Positions 55,213 to 63,977 of a stretch of DNA of 64,000 nt are shown here, in pieces. The notes beneath the pieces were generated by a model. That model was not told the origin of the DNA, ran no database searches, and saw only the letters and a list, made by a program, of their open reading frames with translations. This stretch comes from Paenacidovorax monticola (GTDB lineage: Bacteria > Pseudomonadota > Gammaproteobacteria > Burkholderiales > Burkholderiaceae_C). The position numbers were made by a program, and so were the translations under genes. Each line of letters starts with the position of its first letter. The first letter of the stretch is position 1. Where the stretch lies: contig NZ_CP060790.1 of the NCBI RefSeq assembly GCF_014489595.1, positions 124,001-188,000 on the forward strand, in the 5' to 3' direction.

Positions 55213-56102
55213 ATGCCGGTTCGCGAACCCCGCCGCGCCAGCTTCTGGCCGCTGGCCATCGTCTTCGCCCTGTTCGTGCTGTTCATGTACGGCCCATGCT
55301 GGTGATCTTCGTGCTGAGCTTCCAGGGCCCCGAGGGCGGGCTCACGTTCCCGCTGCGCGGCGTCTCGCTGCACTGGTTCCGCCAGCTGGCCGAGGGGCTG
55401 GGCGTGGTGGACATCGGTGCCGCGCTGCGCCGCTCGCTCGCGCTGGGCGCGGCCGTGATGCTGTGCACCGTGGTGTTCTCGGTGCTCGCGGGGCTGGCGT
55501 TCCGCAGGCGGCTCGCGGGCGGCCACGCGCTGTTCCTCGTCGTGGTGGCCAGCCTCATCATGCCGTCCATCATCGTGTCGCTGGGCATCGGCCTGGAGTT
55601 CCGGCTGCTCGACTCGGCCATCAAGGCCGCGCTCGGCGCACTGGGCCTGGAGGGCGCGCTGGAGGGCTTCGGCACCTCGCTGGGCCTGTTCACGTCGGCG
55701 CTGGGGGCGCACCTCACGTGGACGCTGCCGTTCGGCCTGCTCATCATGTTCGCGGTCTTCAACCGTTTCGACCCCGCCTACGAAGAGGCCGCGCGCGACC
55801 TGGGCGCCACGCCGTGGCAGGGCTTCGCGCATGTGGTGCTGCCGCTCATCGCGCCCTCGGTGGTGGGCATCGGCATGTTCGGCTTCACGCTGAGCTGGGA
55901 CGAAATCGCGCGCACCTCGCAGGCCATCGGCGACGTGAACACGCTGCCGCTGGAACTGCAGGGCCTGACCAGCACCGTCACCACGCCGGCCATCTACGCG
56001 CTGGGCACGGTGACTACGGTGGTGTCGTTCGCCGTCATGGCGGCCGCGCTGGCGCTGGTGCGCTGGCTGGGGCGCGGGCGCCGCGCAGGGGGGCGTGCAT
56101 GA
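55213..56102 (+). CDS. ABC transporter permease, PotC-like (apparent frameshift)
   Basis: About 296 residues once one base is restored. The first helix, LAIVFALFVLFMYGP, runs into a stop at 55305 because of a missing C in CCC at 55293-55295; adding one C continues as MLVIFVLSFQGPEGG and the rest of a normal permease, with the coupling loop YEEAARDLGATPWQGFAHVVLPL near residue 190. The restored length is a whole number of codons and its stop overlaps the GntR start as ATGA. This is the only frameshift seen outside the cco and cob clusters. Confidence 0.85.
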
Positions 56103-56827
56103 ACCCGCCGGCGGCATCCGCGCCGCGTGGCGGCGACAGCCTCATCAGCGACCAGGAGATGTACGAGCGCATGGTGTCGGCCATCCTCGACCACCGGCTG
56201 GCACCGGGTACGAAGCTCGTGGAGGACCGGCTCGCGGCGGCGTTCGGCGTATCGCGCACGCGCGTGCGGCCCGTGCTGGTGCGGCTGGCCAACGAGCAGG
56301 TGGTCACCATCACGCCGAACCGGGGGGCGGCCGTCGCCCAGCCCACGGTGCAGGAGGCGCGCGAGGTCTTCGAGGCGCGCCGGCTCATCGAGCCCCGGCT
56401 CGTCGCGCTGTTCGTGCAGGCCGCCACGGCGCGCGACGTGGCGCGGCTCGTGCGCACCGTGGAGGAGGAAGAGGCCGCGCGTGCCCTGGGCGACATGCGC
56501 CGCGCGATCCGGCTGTCGGGCGACTTCCATCTGCACATCGCGCAAGCGGCGGGGCACCAGACGCTGGGGCGCATCCTGCGCGAGCTGGTGTCGCGCACCT
56601 CGCTCGTGCTCATGACCTACAGCCCCAGCCACGCGCACGAGCGCAAGGAGGCCACGGCTTGCGGCTGCAGGGAGCACCGAGCGCTCATCGATGCGATCCG
56701 CCTGCGCGACGCCGTCGAAGCCGAACGCTGCATGGTGGCGCACCTGGAGCGCATCGAGTCGCAGCTCGAATTCACGCCGCCGCGTAGCGAAGCCCCTGAC
56801 TTCGCTCAACTGCTGGGCGGCGCCTGA
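56099..56827 (+). CDS. GntR family transcriptional regulator, FCD subfamily
   Basis: 242 residues. The N-terminal winged helix has GTKLVEDRLAAAFGVSRTRVRPVLVRLANEQVV (split by length) near residues 36-70. The all-helical FCD domain carries the metal-ligand pattern with HLHIAQAAGH near residue 144 and EHRALIDAI near 196. It is the fifth gene of the ABC operon and overlaps the permease stop, so it is made together with the transporter. The TTTGTATACAAA palindrome upstream of the operon is its likely operator. Confidence 0.88.
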   Translation: MNPPAASAPRGGDSLISDQEMYERMVSAILDHRLAPGTKLVEDRLAAAFGVSRTRVRPVLVRLANEQVVTITPNRGAAVAQPTVQEAREVFEARRLIEPRLVALFVQAATARDVARLVRTVEEEEAARALGDMRRAIRLSGDFHLHIAQAAGHQTLGRILRELVSRTSLVLMTYSPSHAHERKEATACGCREHRALIDAIRLRDAVEAERCMVAHLERIESQLEFTPPRSEAPDFAQLLGGA

Positions 56828-56838
56828 GGGGCGGGCAC

Positions 56839-57576
56839 ATGCGCGAGCTCCTGGTCATCAATCCCAACACCTCGTCCAGCGTGAGCGGCCTGCTGCAGGA
56901 CCATGTGCAGACCGTCGCGGGCCAAGGCGTGCGCGTGCGCACGGCCACGGCGCGCTTTGGCGCGCCCTATATCGCGTGCGAGGCCAGCTATGCGGTGGCC
57001 GCGCACGCGGTGCTCGACGCCTGGGCCACCGCGCTGGCCGATGGCGCGCGGCCGCACGCCGTGCTCATCGGCTGCTTTGGCGATCCCGGTCTGCATGCGC
57101 TGCGCGAGGCCAGCCCCGTGCCCGTGACGGGGCTGGCCGAGGCTTCGTTCATCGCGGCCGCGCGCCGGGGGCGCTTCACCGTCGTCACGGGCGGCGAGCG
57201 CTGGGCACCCATGCTGCGGAGGCTGGCCCTGGCGCTGGGCCATGCGGATGCGCTTGCGGCCATCCACACCGTGGCGCCCACAGGTGTCCAGCTCGCGGCC
57301 GACCCGCAGGCCGCCTGCGCGCTGCTGGCCCGGGCCTGTGCCGAGGCCGCGCGGCAGACGGGGGCGCACACCGTGGTGCTGGGCGGCGCGGGGCTCGCGG
57401 GCATGGCGGCCCGGGTGCAGGCCCAGGTGGATGTGCCCGTGGTCGACAGCGTGACGGCCGGTGCCCTCTGGGCCCTGTGCGGCGATGCACCCGCAGGGGA
57501 GCGGGCCGCGCCGGGCTTCGGCGTGCCGTGGGGCGGTGTCTCGGCCGAACTGGCGGCGCTGGGGACGCCGGCCTGA
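56839..57576 (+). CDS. Asp/Glu/hydantoin racemase family protein lacking one catalytic cysteine
   Basis: 245 residues. It starts RELLVINPNTSSSVS, typical of the Asp/Glu/hydantoin racemase superfamily. The first catalytic Cys is present (Cys79 in LIGCFGDPG). The second motif, normally LGCAGM, reads LGGAGLAGM, so Gly183 replaces the Cys. Two-base racemisation therefore looks unlikely; a one-sided isomerase, decarboxylase or lyase activity is possible. It is the last gene of the ABC importer operon, 11 bases after the GntR gene, and probably acts on the imported compound. Confidence 0.8.
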   Translation: MRELLVINPNTSSSVSGLLQDHVQTVAGQGVRVRTATARFGAPYIACEASYAVAAHAVLDAWATALADGARPHAVLIGCFGDPGLHALREASPVPVTGLAEASFIAAARRGRFTVVTGGERWAPMLRRLALALGHADALAAIHTVAPTGVQLAADPQAACALLARACAEAARQTGAHTVVLGGAGLAGMAARVQAQVDVPVVDSVTAGALWALCGDAPAGERAAPGFGVPWGGVSAELAALGTPA

Positions 57577-57598
57577 GCGTTCCCGGGCGCCGGCCTGG

Positions 57599-59122
57599 TC
57601 ACCGCACCGTCATGTACCCCATCATCGGCCAGTAGGTCAGCGAGAACACCACGAGCAGCGCGAAGCCCGCGAGCGTCACCACGAGGCCCGTGCGCACGAA
57701 GTCGCGCGCCGCGAAGGTGTCGGTGCCGTAGGCGATCATGTTCTGCGGCGCGTTCACCGGCAGGATGAAGCCGAAGCTCACCACGAACTGCAGCAGCATG
57801 GTCATGCCGATCGCGTTGATGCCGGGCGTCTGCACCGCCTCGAGCACGCTGATGATGATCGGGATCATGGTTGAGGCCAGGCCCGTGGCGCTTGCGAAGC
57901 CGAGGTGGATCACGATGAGGAAGACCGACAGCAGCATCAGGATCGCGAAGGCGCTGGCCTGCTCCAGGCCGAGGTGGTGCACGATGAGGTTGGCGAGCCA
58001 CGGGGCGGCCTGCGTCTTGAGCAGCGCCGTGCCCATGCTGATGCCCACGGCGAACAGCACGACCGTGCCCCAGGGAAAGCCTTTCTGCGATTCCTTCCAC
58101 GTCATCACACCCACGCGCGGCATCAGCATGAGCGCGATGGCGGCGATGGTGGTGGACGAGGTGTCGAGGTCGTGCAGCACCTTCTCGGTGGACCAGAAGC
58201 CCAGCAGCGCGATGACGAAGCCGAGCAGCTTCCACTCCTTGCCTGCCATGGGGCCGAGCGCGGCGAGCTGCTCGCGGATGGCGGCCTGGCCGCCCGCGAT
58301 CTCCTGCATCTCGGGCCGCAGCATGCGCGTCATGATGAAGTAGAGCGCCACGGTGAGCGCGACGGAGAAGGGCGCGCCCGCGACGAGCCATTCGGTCCAG
58401 GTGATGGAGGTCTGGAAGTGCTTCTCGATGAAGCCCACGGCCACCATGTTCTGCGCGGCGGCGGTCTTCACGCCGATGTTCCACACGCTCGCGGTCTGCG
58501 CGGCGGTGATCACCAGCAGGGCCGCGAAGCGGCTCTTCCGGTCCACCTTGAACGCGAGGATGAAGCCCATCATGATGGGCATGAGGCAGGCCACGCGCGC
58601 CGTGGTGCTGGGCACGAAGAACGACAGCAGGATGCCCACGGCCATCGCGCCCATCACGATGTGGCTGGTGCTGGCGTCCACCTTGGAGAGCACATACAGC
58701 GCGATGCGCCGGTCCAGCCCCGTGGCCGTCATGGCCGCCGCGATGAAGCAGGCCGCCGCCACCAGCGCTACGGCGCTGCTCGCGAAACCCGAGAGCGCGA
58801 GGTTCAGCGCAGCGCCCGAGCCCATGGCGCCCGCTGCGGGTCTGGCGGCGTCGGGCGTGAAGGCCAGCAGGAAGATCATGAGCGCGGCGATCACCACCGC
58901 GCTCACGGCGTAGTCGAGCGCCTCGGTCATCCACACGATCACCGCGAAGGCGAGGATGCCCAGCATGGCCTGGCCCGCGGGCGGCAGACCCGTGGGCGAT
59001 GGCATGAGCACGACGGCGATCAGCGCCGCGAAGGCCGCGACCAGCCCTGCGCGCGGCACCCAGTCATGGGCTGCGGACGTGGTGGGGGCGGGTGCCGGGG
59101 CCGCGGTGGAGGAGGAGGTCAT
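57599..59122 (-). CDS. DASS/SLC13 family anion:sodium symporter
   Basis: 507 residues with about twelve membrane segments. The family motif regions are visible: FFVPSTTARVACLMPIMMGF near residue 168 (the SNT-like loop, here with STT) and FASATGLASTMIPIIISVLEA near 409, with VSFGFILPVNAPQNMIAYG near 451. Substrates in the family are di- and tricarboxylates or other small anions. It is convergent with the racemase-like gene (22-base gap). A perfect 15-bp inverted repeat lies upstream, between it and nth. The start at 59122 fits the family, after an Ala/Pro/Thr-rich N-terminal extension. Confidence 0.85.
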   Translation of the reverse strand: MTSSSTAAPAPAPTTSAAHDWVPRAGLVAAFAALIAVVLMPSPTGLPPAGQAMLGILAFAVIVWMTEALDYAVSAVVIAALMIFLLAFTPDAARPAAGAMGSGAALNLALSGFASSAVALVAAACFIAAAMTATGLDRRIALYVLSKVDASTSHIVMGAMAVGILLSFFVPSTTARVACLMPIMMGFILAFKVDRKSRFAALLVITAAQTASVWNIGVKTAAAQNMVAVGFIEKHFQTSITWTEWLVAGAPFSVALTVALYFIMTRMLRPEMQEIAGGQAAIREQLAALGPMAGKEWKLLGFVIALLGFWSTEKVLHDLDTSSTTIAAIALMLMPRVGVMTWKESQKGFPWGTVVLFAVGISMGTALLKTQAAPWLANLIVHHLGLEQASAFAILMLLSVFLIVIHLGFASATGLASTMIPIIISVLEAVQTPGINAIGMTMLLQFVVSFGFILPVNAPQNMIAYGTDTFAARDFVRTGLVVTLAGFALLVVFSLTYWPMMGYMTVR

Positions 59123-59184
59123 GGCTGCATCCCTTCATGTGCGTTCGCCGGTGGCGCGGGGCGCGACCGGATGATCGTTCATTG

Positions 59185-59222
59185 TTGACCCAGGGCAAGA
59201 AACGGGGCTTGCCCTGGGTCAA
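59185..59222. terminator. Perfect 15-bp inverted repeat between nth and the DASS gene
   Basis: TTGACCCAGGGCAAG (59185-59199) and CTTGCCCTGGGTCAA (59208-59222) pair perfectly around an 8-base loop. It lies 30 bases beyond the nth stop, on the leftward transcript, so a terminator or 3'-end role is likely, though neither side has a T run. The outer TTGAC/GTCAA halves also make it a possible protein-binding site. Confidence 0.5.
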
Positions 59223-59252
59223 GTTCTGGCGGCGGGTGCGGCCGGGCGGCGT

Positions 59253-59891
59253 TCAGGGCCTGGGTGTCTTGGGCTGGTAGTCGCACCAGGGGGCGGCCAC
59301 GCATTCCCAGCAGCGCGGCTTGCGCGCCTGGCACACGTAGCGGCCCAGCAGGATGAGCCAGTGGTGTGAGTCCACCGCGTACGCGGGCGGCACGCGCTGC
59401 AGCAGCTGCATTTCCACGGCCAGCGGGTTCTTGCCGGGCGCCAGGCCCGTGCGGTTGCTCACGCGGAAGATGTGCGTGTCCACGGCCATGGTGGGCTGGC
59501 CGAAGGCGACGTTGAGCACCACGTTGGCCGTCTTGCGGCCCACGCCGGGCAGGGCTTCGAGCGCCTCGCGCGTGCGCGGCACCTGGCCGCCGTGGCGTTC
59601 CACGAGGATGCGGCAGGTCTCCATCAGGTGCCGGGCCTTGCTGCGATACAGGCCGATGGTCTTGATATAGCCCTCCAGGCCCTCCAGCCCCAGGCCGAGG
59701 ATGGCCTGCGGCGTGTTCGCCACCGGAAACAGCCGGCGCGTGGCCTTGTTCACGCCCACGTCGGTGGCCTGGGCTGACAGCAGCACGGCCGTGAGCAGCT
59801 CGAACACGGTGGTGTATTCCAGTTCGGTGTTGGGTTGCGGGTTGGCGGCCTTGAGGGCGGCGAAGAAGGGTTCGATGCTGCTGGTTTTCAT
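59253..59891 (-). CDS. nth: Endonuclease III (DNA glycosylase/AP lyase)
   Basis: 212 residues. It removes oxidised pyrimidines from DNA. The helix-hairpin-helix is LEALPGVGRKTANVVLNVAFG near residues 112-132 with the catalytic Lys in GRKTA, the catalytic Asp is in AVDTHIFRVSNRTG, and the iron-sulfur loop is C-x6-C-x2-C-x5-C (CQARKPRCWECVAAPWC) near the C-terminus. The ATG at 59891 gives the family N-terminus. The LysR gene upstream on the same strand ends 55 bases before it. Confidence 0.95.
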   Translation of the reverse strand: MKTSSIEPFFAALKAANPQPNTELEYTTVFELLTAVLLSAQATDVGVNKATRRLFPVANTPQAILGLGLEGLEGYIKTIGLYRSKARHLMETCRILVERHGGQVPRTREALEALPGVGRKTANVVLNVAFGQPTMAVDTHIFRVSNRTGLAPGKNPLAVEMQLLQRVPPAYAVDSHHWLILLGRYVCQARKPRCWECVAAPWCDYQPKTPRP

Positions 59892-59946
59892 CTGGGGCGT
59901 AGGCTGGGCGTCGGGTCGCCGTGCATTGTCGTGCAAGGGCGGGGTT

Positions 59947-60858
59947 TCAGTTCCCGGCGGGCAGCAGGGCGCGCAGGTGGTCGACGAAGGCGCGCACGCC
60001 TTCGGGCAGGGTGCGGCCCGCGAGGGTCTGCAGCTCGATCGCGCGGCCGTTGGTGGCGCGCTCGCGGATCAGCGCCGCGTGCAGCTCGCGGCGGCGCACG
60101 CGCTCGCGCACCGTGACTTCGCCCGCGAGCGAAAGGCCGCCGCCGTGCAGCACGAAGTGCGTGAGCGCCTCGAACTGGCCGCTGACCATTGCAGGCTCGA
60201 ACACCAGGCGGCGGTGGCTGCAGGCGATGTCGAAGAGCTGGCGCGCCGTGTTGTCGCCCTCGGGCAGCGCGATGGTGTAGGGGTGCATCTGCGCGAGCGT
60301 CACGCTGGCGAAGCGCGCCAGCGGGTGGTCGGGCCGCATGATGGCGATCACGGGCGAGACCTGGCGGTGCTGCACTTCGATGTCGCGCTCGGCCGCGCGG
60401 CTGTAGGTCAGGCCGATGTCGGCATCGCCGTCCAGCACGGCCTGGGTCACGGCCGCGGGCGCGGCCGCGCGCAGGTGGAACTGCATGCCCGGGTGCTGCG
60501 CGCGGAACAGCACCATGGCGCGTGGCAGGAACTCGATCGCGAAGCCCCCCGAGGCGCACACGCGGATGAGGCCGCGCCGCAGCCCCTGCAGCGCCTGGAT
60601 GTCGGACACCACGCGGTCGGCCTCCAGCGCGCCGCGCCGCGCATGGGCCGCGAGCAGTTCGCCCGCGGGGCTGGGCACCATGCCGCGCGGGCGGCGCTCG
60701 AACAGCGGCACGCCGAGCAGGTACTCCAGTCCCGCCACCTGGCGGCTCACGGCCGAGGGCGAGACGCTGAGCCGCGTGGCAGCCTCGCTCACCGAGCCGC
60801 TGCGCACCACTTCGAGGAAGTAGCGCAGCGCGGTGTCCTGCAGGCGGTGGGAGAGCAT
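59947..60858 (-). CDS. LysR-type transcriptional regulator
   Basis: 303 residues. The helix-turn-helix region is LRYFLEVVRSGSVSEAATRLSVSPSAVSRQVAGLEYLLGVPLFER (split by length) near residues 10-55, followed by a long effector domain. The ATG at 60858 has AAGGAG in front of it; an earlier in-frame ATG at 60891 lies inside the dyad TTGCGAAAAACGCAA, so it is unlikely. It is divergent from the amidase and Bug-type binding protein genes and is the probable regulator of both. Confidence 0.9.
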   Translation of the reverse strand: MLSHRLQDTALRYFLEVVRSGSVSEAATRLSVSPSAVSRQVAGLEYLLGVPLFERRPRGMVPSPAGELLAAHARRGALEADRVVSDIQALQGLRRGLIRVCASGGFAIEFLPRAMVLFRAQHPGMQFHLRAAAPAAVTQAVLDGDADIGLTYSRAAERDIEVQHRQVSPVIAIMRPDHPLARFASVTLAQMHPYTIALPEGDNTARQLFDIACSHRRLVFEPAMVSGQFEALTHFVLHGGGLSLAGEVTVRERVRRRELHAALIRERATNGRAIELQTLAGRTLPEGVRAFVDHLRALLPAGN

Positions 60859-60876
60859 GGCTGGCTCCTTGTAGCT

Positions 60877-60891
60877 TTGCGAAAAACGCAA
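60877..60891. promoter_or_regulatory. Candidate LysR operator (dyad TTGCG-N5-CGCAA)
   Basis: TTGCGAAAAACGCAA is a perfect 5-5-5 inverted repeat of the T-N11-A type, 18 bases upstream of the LysR start in the 117-base divergent region with the amidase gene. It has the same arm and spacer lengths and nearly the same position as the dyad at 2676 beside the other LysR gene. Confidence 0.55.
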
Positions 60892-60975
60892 CGATAAATC
60901 AAGAAAACGGCGATTGTCGAAATATTGCAGGCTGCTTATCCTGACTTAGTCCTGTCACGAAATCCGAGAAAGTCC

Positions 60976-62463
60976 ATGGATCTGCGCGTATCCCACGTCC
61001 CTCCCGCACCGCGCCCGCTGCCCGCCGCCGTGAGCAGCATCGTCGAGCTGACGGCCACCGGGCTGTCCCGTGCGATCCATGCGCGCGAGGTGTCCTGCGT
61101 GGAGGTGCTCGCCGCATACTGGGCGCAGATCGACCGGCTCAACCCCACCGTGAACGCCCTCGTGGCCCCCGTGGACCGCGAGTGGCTGCGCGGCCGGGCC
61201 CGCGAACTCGACGCGCAGCTCGCGCGCGGCGAGAGCCTGGGGCCGATGCACGGCTTCCCGCAGGCGCCCAAGGACATCATGCCCGTGGCGGGCATGGTGA
61301 CGACCAAGGGCTCGCCCATCTTCCGGGGCCAGGTCTCGCAGGCCGACGCCGTGATCTTCGAGCGCATGCGCGCGGGGGGCAGCCTGTTCATCGCGCGCAG
61401 CAATTCGCCCGAGTTCGGCCTGGGTGGCCACACCTACAACCCGGTCTACGGCACCACGCGCAATGCCTTCGACCCCGCGCGCTCGGCCGGCGGCAGCAGT
61501 GGCGGCGCGGGCGTGGCCGTGGCACTGCACATGCTGCCCGTGGCCGACGGCTCGGACATGATGGGCTCGCTGCGCACACCCGCCGCCTTCAACAGCGTCT
61601 ACGGCCTGCGCACCTCGGTGGGCTGCGTGCCGCACGGCCCCACGGAGGAAGTGTTCTTCCAGCAGTTCAGCGTGGCCGGCCCCATGGCGCGCAACATCCC
61701 CGACCTGGCGCTGCTGCTGTCGGTGCAGGCGGGCTTCGACGCGCGGCTGCCGCTCACGCGCCGCAGCGAGGGCCGGCAGGACTGGGGCGCGCAGCTGGCG
61801 CGCGACTGGCGGGGCGCGCGCATCGGCTGGCTGGGAGACCTGGGCGGCCACCTGCCCACCGAGCCGGGTCTGCTGGACACCTGCCGCGCGGCGCTGCGGC
61901 ATTTCACGGACATCGGCTGCACGGTGGAGGAGGTGGTGCCTGCCTTCGACTTCGAGCGCCTGTGGCGCGCCTGGATCGACCTGCGCAGCTTCGGCGTGGC
62001 GGGCGCGAACGGCGCGCTCTACCACGACCCCGCCAAGCGCATCCTGCTCAAGCCCGAGGCCGTGTGGGAGATCGAGCGCGGCCTGGCCCTGCCGGCCATG
62101 GCCGTGTACGACGCGACGCGCGTGCGCTCGGCCTGGTACGAGGCGCTGCGCGGGCTGTTCGCGTCCTTCGACTTCCTGGTGCTGCCTGCGGCGCAGGTTT
62201 TTCCGTTCGATGCCACGCTCGACTGGCCGCACACCGTGGGCGGGCGCGACATGGATACCTACCACCGCTGGATGCAGGCCGTGGTGCCTGCCACCATGGC
62301 CGGCCTGCCCGCGCTCGCGGCGCCCGCAGGCTTCGCGCGGGGGCTGCCCGCGGGCCTGCAGATCATCGGCCCCGCACAGGCCGACCTGGCCGTGCTGCAG
62401 ATTGGCCATGCCTACGACCAGGCCAGCGGCTACGCGCTGGTGCGCAGCCCGCTGCTGGGCTGA
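60976..62463 (+). CDS. Amidase signature family protein
   Basis: 495 residues. Ser-cisSer-Lys amidase with the catalytic Lys in APKDIMPVAG near residue 99, the cis-Ser in SAGGSSGGAGVAVAL near 175, and the nucleophile in DGSDMMGSLRTPAAF near 199. The two residues before GSLR are Met-Met/Gly instead of the usual Thr-Gly-Gly, a variation seen in some branches. No signal peptide is clear. The ATG at 60976 follows GAGAAAG. It is divergent from a LysR gene and followed after 57 bases by a Bug binding protein. The substrate is an unknown amide, perhaps the imported ligand. Confidence 0.85.
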   Translation: MDLRVSHVPPAPRPLPAAVSSIVELTATGLSRAIHAREVSCVEVLAAYWAQIDRLNPTVNALVAPVDREWLRGRARELDAQLARGESLGPMHGFPQAPKDIMPVAGMVTTKGSPIFRGQVSQADAVIFERMRAGGSLFIARSNSPEFGLGGHTYNPVYGTTRNAFDPARSAGGSSGGAGVAVALHMLPVADGSDMMGSLRTPAAFNSVYGLRTSVGCVPHGPTEEVFFQQFSVAGPMARNIPDLALLLSVQAGFDARLPLTRRSEGRQDWGAQLARDWRGARIGWLGDLGGHLPTEPGLLDTCRAALRHFTDIGCTVEEVVPAFDFERLWRAWIDLRSFGVAGANGALYHDPAKRILLKPEAVWEIERGLALPAMAVYDATRVRSAWYEALRGLFASFDFLVLPAAQVFPFDATLDWPHTVGGRDMDTYHRWMQAVVPATMAGLPALAAPAGFARGLPAGLQIIGPAQADLAVLQIGHAYDQASGYALVRSPLLG

Positions 62464-62520
62464 GCGGGCCCGGCCCACCGTCTTTCGTTCCCTCCTCCCA
62501 CTCTCCCGGAGATCCGTGCC

Positions 62521-63501
62521 ATGGCCTTGTCCCGTTCCCGCTTCCTGTCCTGCCTGACGGCCGGTGCGCTGGCACTCGCCGCGCCGGCCGCCTTCGCGCA
62601 AACCTATCCCGACCGGCCGATCAAGCTGGTCGTACCCTTCGCACCCGGAGGCGCCACGGACATCCTGGGCCGGCTGCTGGCTACGGCGTTGTCCGACAAG
62701 CTGGGGCAGCCGCTCGTCGTCGAGAACCGGCCGGGCGCGGGCACCGTGGTGGCCGGGGGGATGGTCGCCAAGGCGCCCGCCGATGGCTATACGCTGTTCC
62801 TGGGGGCCAGCACCACGCTCACGCTCAACCCGGCCATCCGCGCCTCGCTGCCCTACGACCCGCTGCGCAGCTTCACGCCGCTGGGCCTCGTGGCCGACAT
62901 GGGGCTGGTGCTCGTGGCGCACAACGACACGCCCGGCCGCACACTGCAGGAATTCGTGGCGCTCTCCAAGGCGGCTCCTGACAAGTTCTCGTATGGCTCG
63001 TACGGCACGGGCTCGTCGGTGCATTTCGGGGGCGAGATGCTCAAGTCCGCCACGGGCATGCGCATGATGCATGTACCGTTCAACGGCAGCTCGCCCAATC
63101 TCACCGCGCTCATGGGCGGGCAGGTGCAGGTGGCGGTGGACACGGTGGTGGCCACCACGCCGCTCATCAAGGCCGGCAAGATCCGCCCCATCGCGGCCCT
63201 GGGCGCACAGCGCCTGGCGCTGCTGCCGCAGGTGCCCACGGTGGCCGAAAGCGGCTACCCGGGCTTCAACATGGATACCTGGTTCGCTTTCCTCGCGCCT
63301 GCCGGGCTGCCCGCGCCCGTGCAGAAGAAGCTCGAAAAGGCCCTGGGCGACGTGATGGCCGATCCCGCGCTGCGCAAGAAGCTCGTGGACATCGGCCTGT
63401 CGCCCGCATGGGGGCCGGGCAGCGCGCTGCAGGAGCGTATCGAGCGCGAACTGCCGCAGATGCGCGCCGTGGCTGCGCGCGCGGACATCCGCGTGGACTG
63501 A
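62521..63501 (+). CDS. Tripartite tricarboxylate transporter (Bug family) periplasmic binding protein
   Basis: 326 residues. A signal peptide (SCLTAGALALAAPAAFA, cleavage before QTYPDRPI near residue 27) is followed by the Bug signatures IKLVVPFAPGGATDILGRLLA near 34, VVENRPGAGTVVAG near 67, and MMHVPFNGSSPNLTALMGGQV near 181. Bug proteins bind carboxylates, amides or nicotinamide-like compounds in Comamonadaceae. No TctA/TctB membrane genes are adjacent, which is common for such orphans. It is probably co-transcribed with the amidase. Confidence 0.9.
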   Translation: MALSRSRFLSCLTAGALALAAPAAFAQTYPDRPIKLVVPFAPGGATDILGRLLATALSDKLGQPLVVENRPGAGTVVAGGMVAKAPADGYTLFLGASTTLTLNPAIRASLPYDPLRSFTPLGLVADMGLVLVAHNDTPGRTLQEFVALSKAAPDKFSYGSYGTGSSVHFGGEMLKSATGMRMMHVPFNGSSPNLTALMGGQVQVAVDTVVATTPLIKAGKIRPIAALGAQRLALLPQVPTVAESGYPGFNMDTWFAFLAPAGLPAPVQKKLEKALGDVMADPALRKKLVDIGLSPAWGPGSALQERIERELPQMRAVAARADIRVD

Positions 63502-63506
63502 GCGCC

Positions 63507-63977
63507 TCAGCGCACGGGCATGCAGACCCAGCAGCTGAACGCGCCCGTGGCGGGGTCGATGGCGAAGTCCTCGTCGTAGACCTCCACGCCGGCGCGCGCG
63601 TCGGCCTGCAGGCCGCTTGCGGGCAGCCACTGGCCGTAGAGCCACTCCCACACGGCACCGATCTGCCGGCCGGGTCCCGTGAAGCGGGCGCAGGCATAGC
63701 GCCCGCCGGCGAACGGCTGCACGCCGACATCGCCCTGCGGCGCGAACGCGGCATCCACGGGCACGCACGCGTCGTAGCGGCACTGCGCCGCGGGCGTGGC
63801 GCCAGGGTCGTCGTGGCTGATGCCGTAGAACTTGGGCCGGGGCTGCATGAGCCCCCGGGCCTCGCACCAGGCCCCCAGGCGCTCCCAGGCCTGCGAGATG
63901 CCTGGCGCACCGTAAGGGCCCGTATGGCGCAGGTAGGCCAGGCGCAGGGCGGGAAGGGTGCGGATCTCTACATGCAT
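63507..63977 (-). CDS. GyrI-like small-molecule-binding domain protein
   Basis: 156 residues. It starts VEIRTLPALRLAYLRHTGPYGAPGISQAWERL, typical of the GyrI-like/AraC effector-binding domain, and has the middle pattern RYDACVPVDAAF and late EWLYGQWLPASGLQ. It lacks any helix-turn-helix, so it is a stand-alone binding protein like GyrI/SbmC. The start at 63977 gives the normal N-terminus, and a GGAGCCGCCGCC sequence precedes it. It is convergent with the Bug gene, with stops five bases apart. Function unknown; a role in binding toxic small molecules is typical of the family. Confidence 0.8.
   Translation of the reverse strand: MHVEIRTLPALRLAYLRHTGPYGAPGISQAWERLGAWCEARGLMQPRPKFYGISHDDPGATPAAQCRYDACVPVDAAFAPQGDVGVQPFAGGRYACARFTGPGRQIGAVWEWLYGQWLPASGLQADARAGVEVYDEDFAIDPATGAFSCWVCMPVR

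Noticed and set aside
60955..63867. A 970-codon minus-strand open frame opposite the amidase and Bug genes
   Set aside because: It covers two recognisable plus-strand genes and runs into the GyrI-like gene in the wrong frame; no homology-like motifs.
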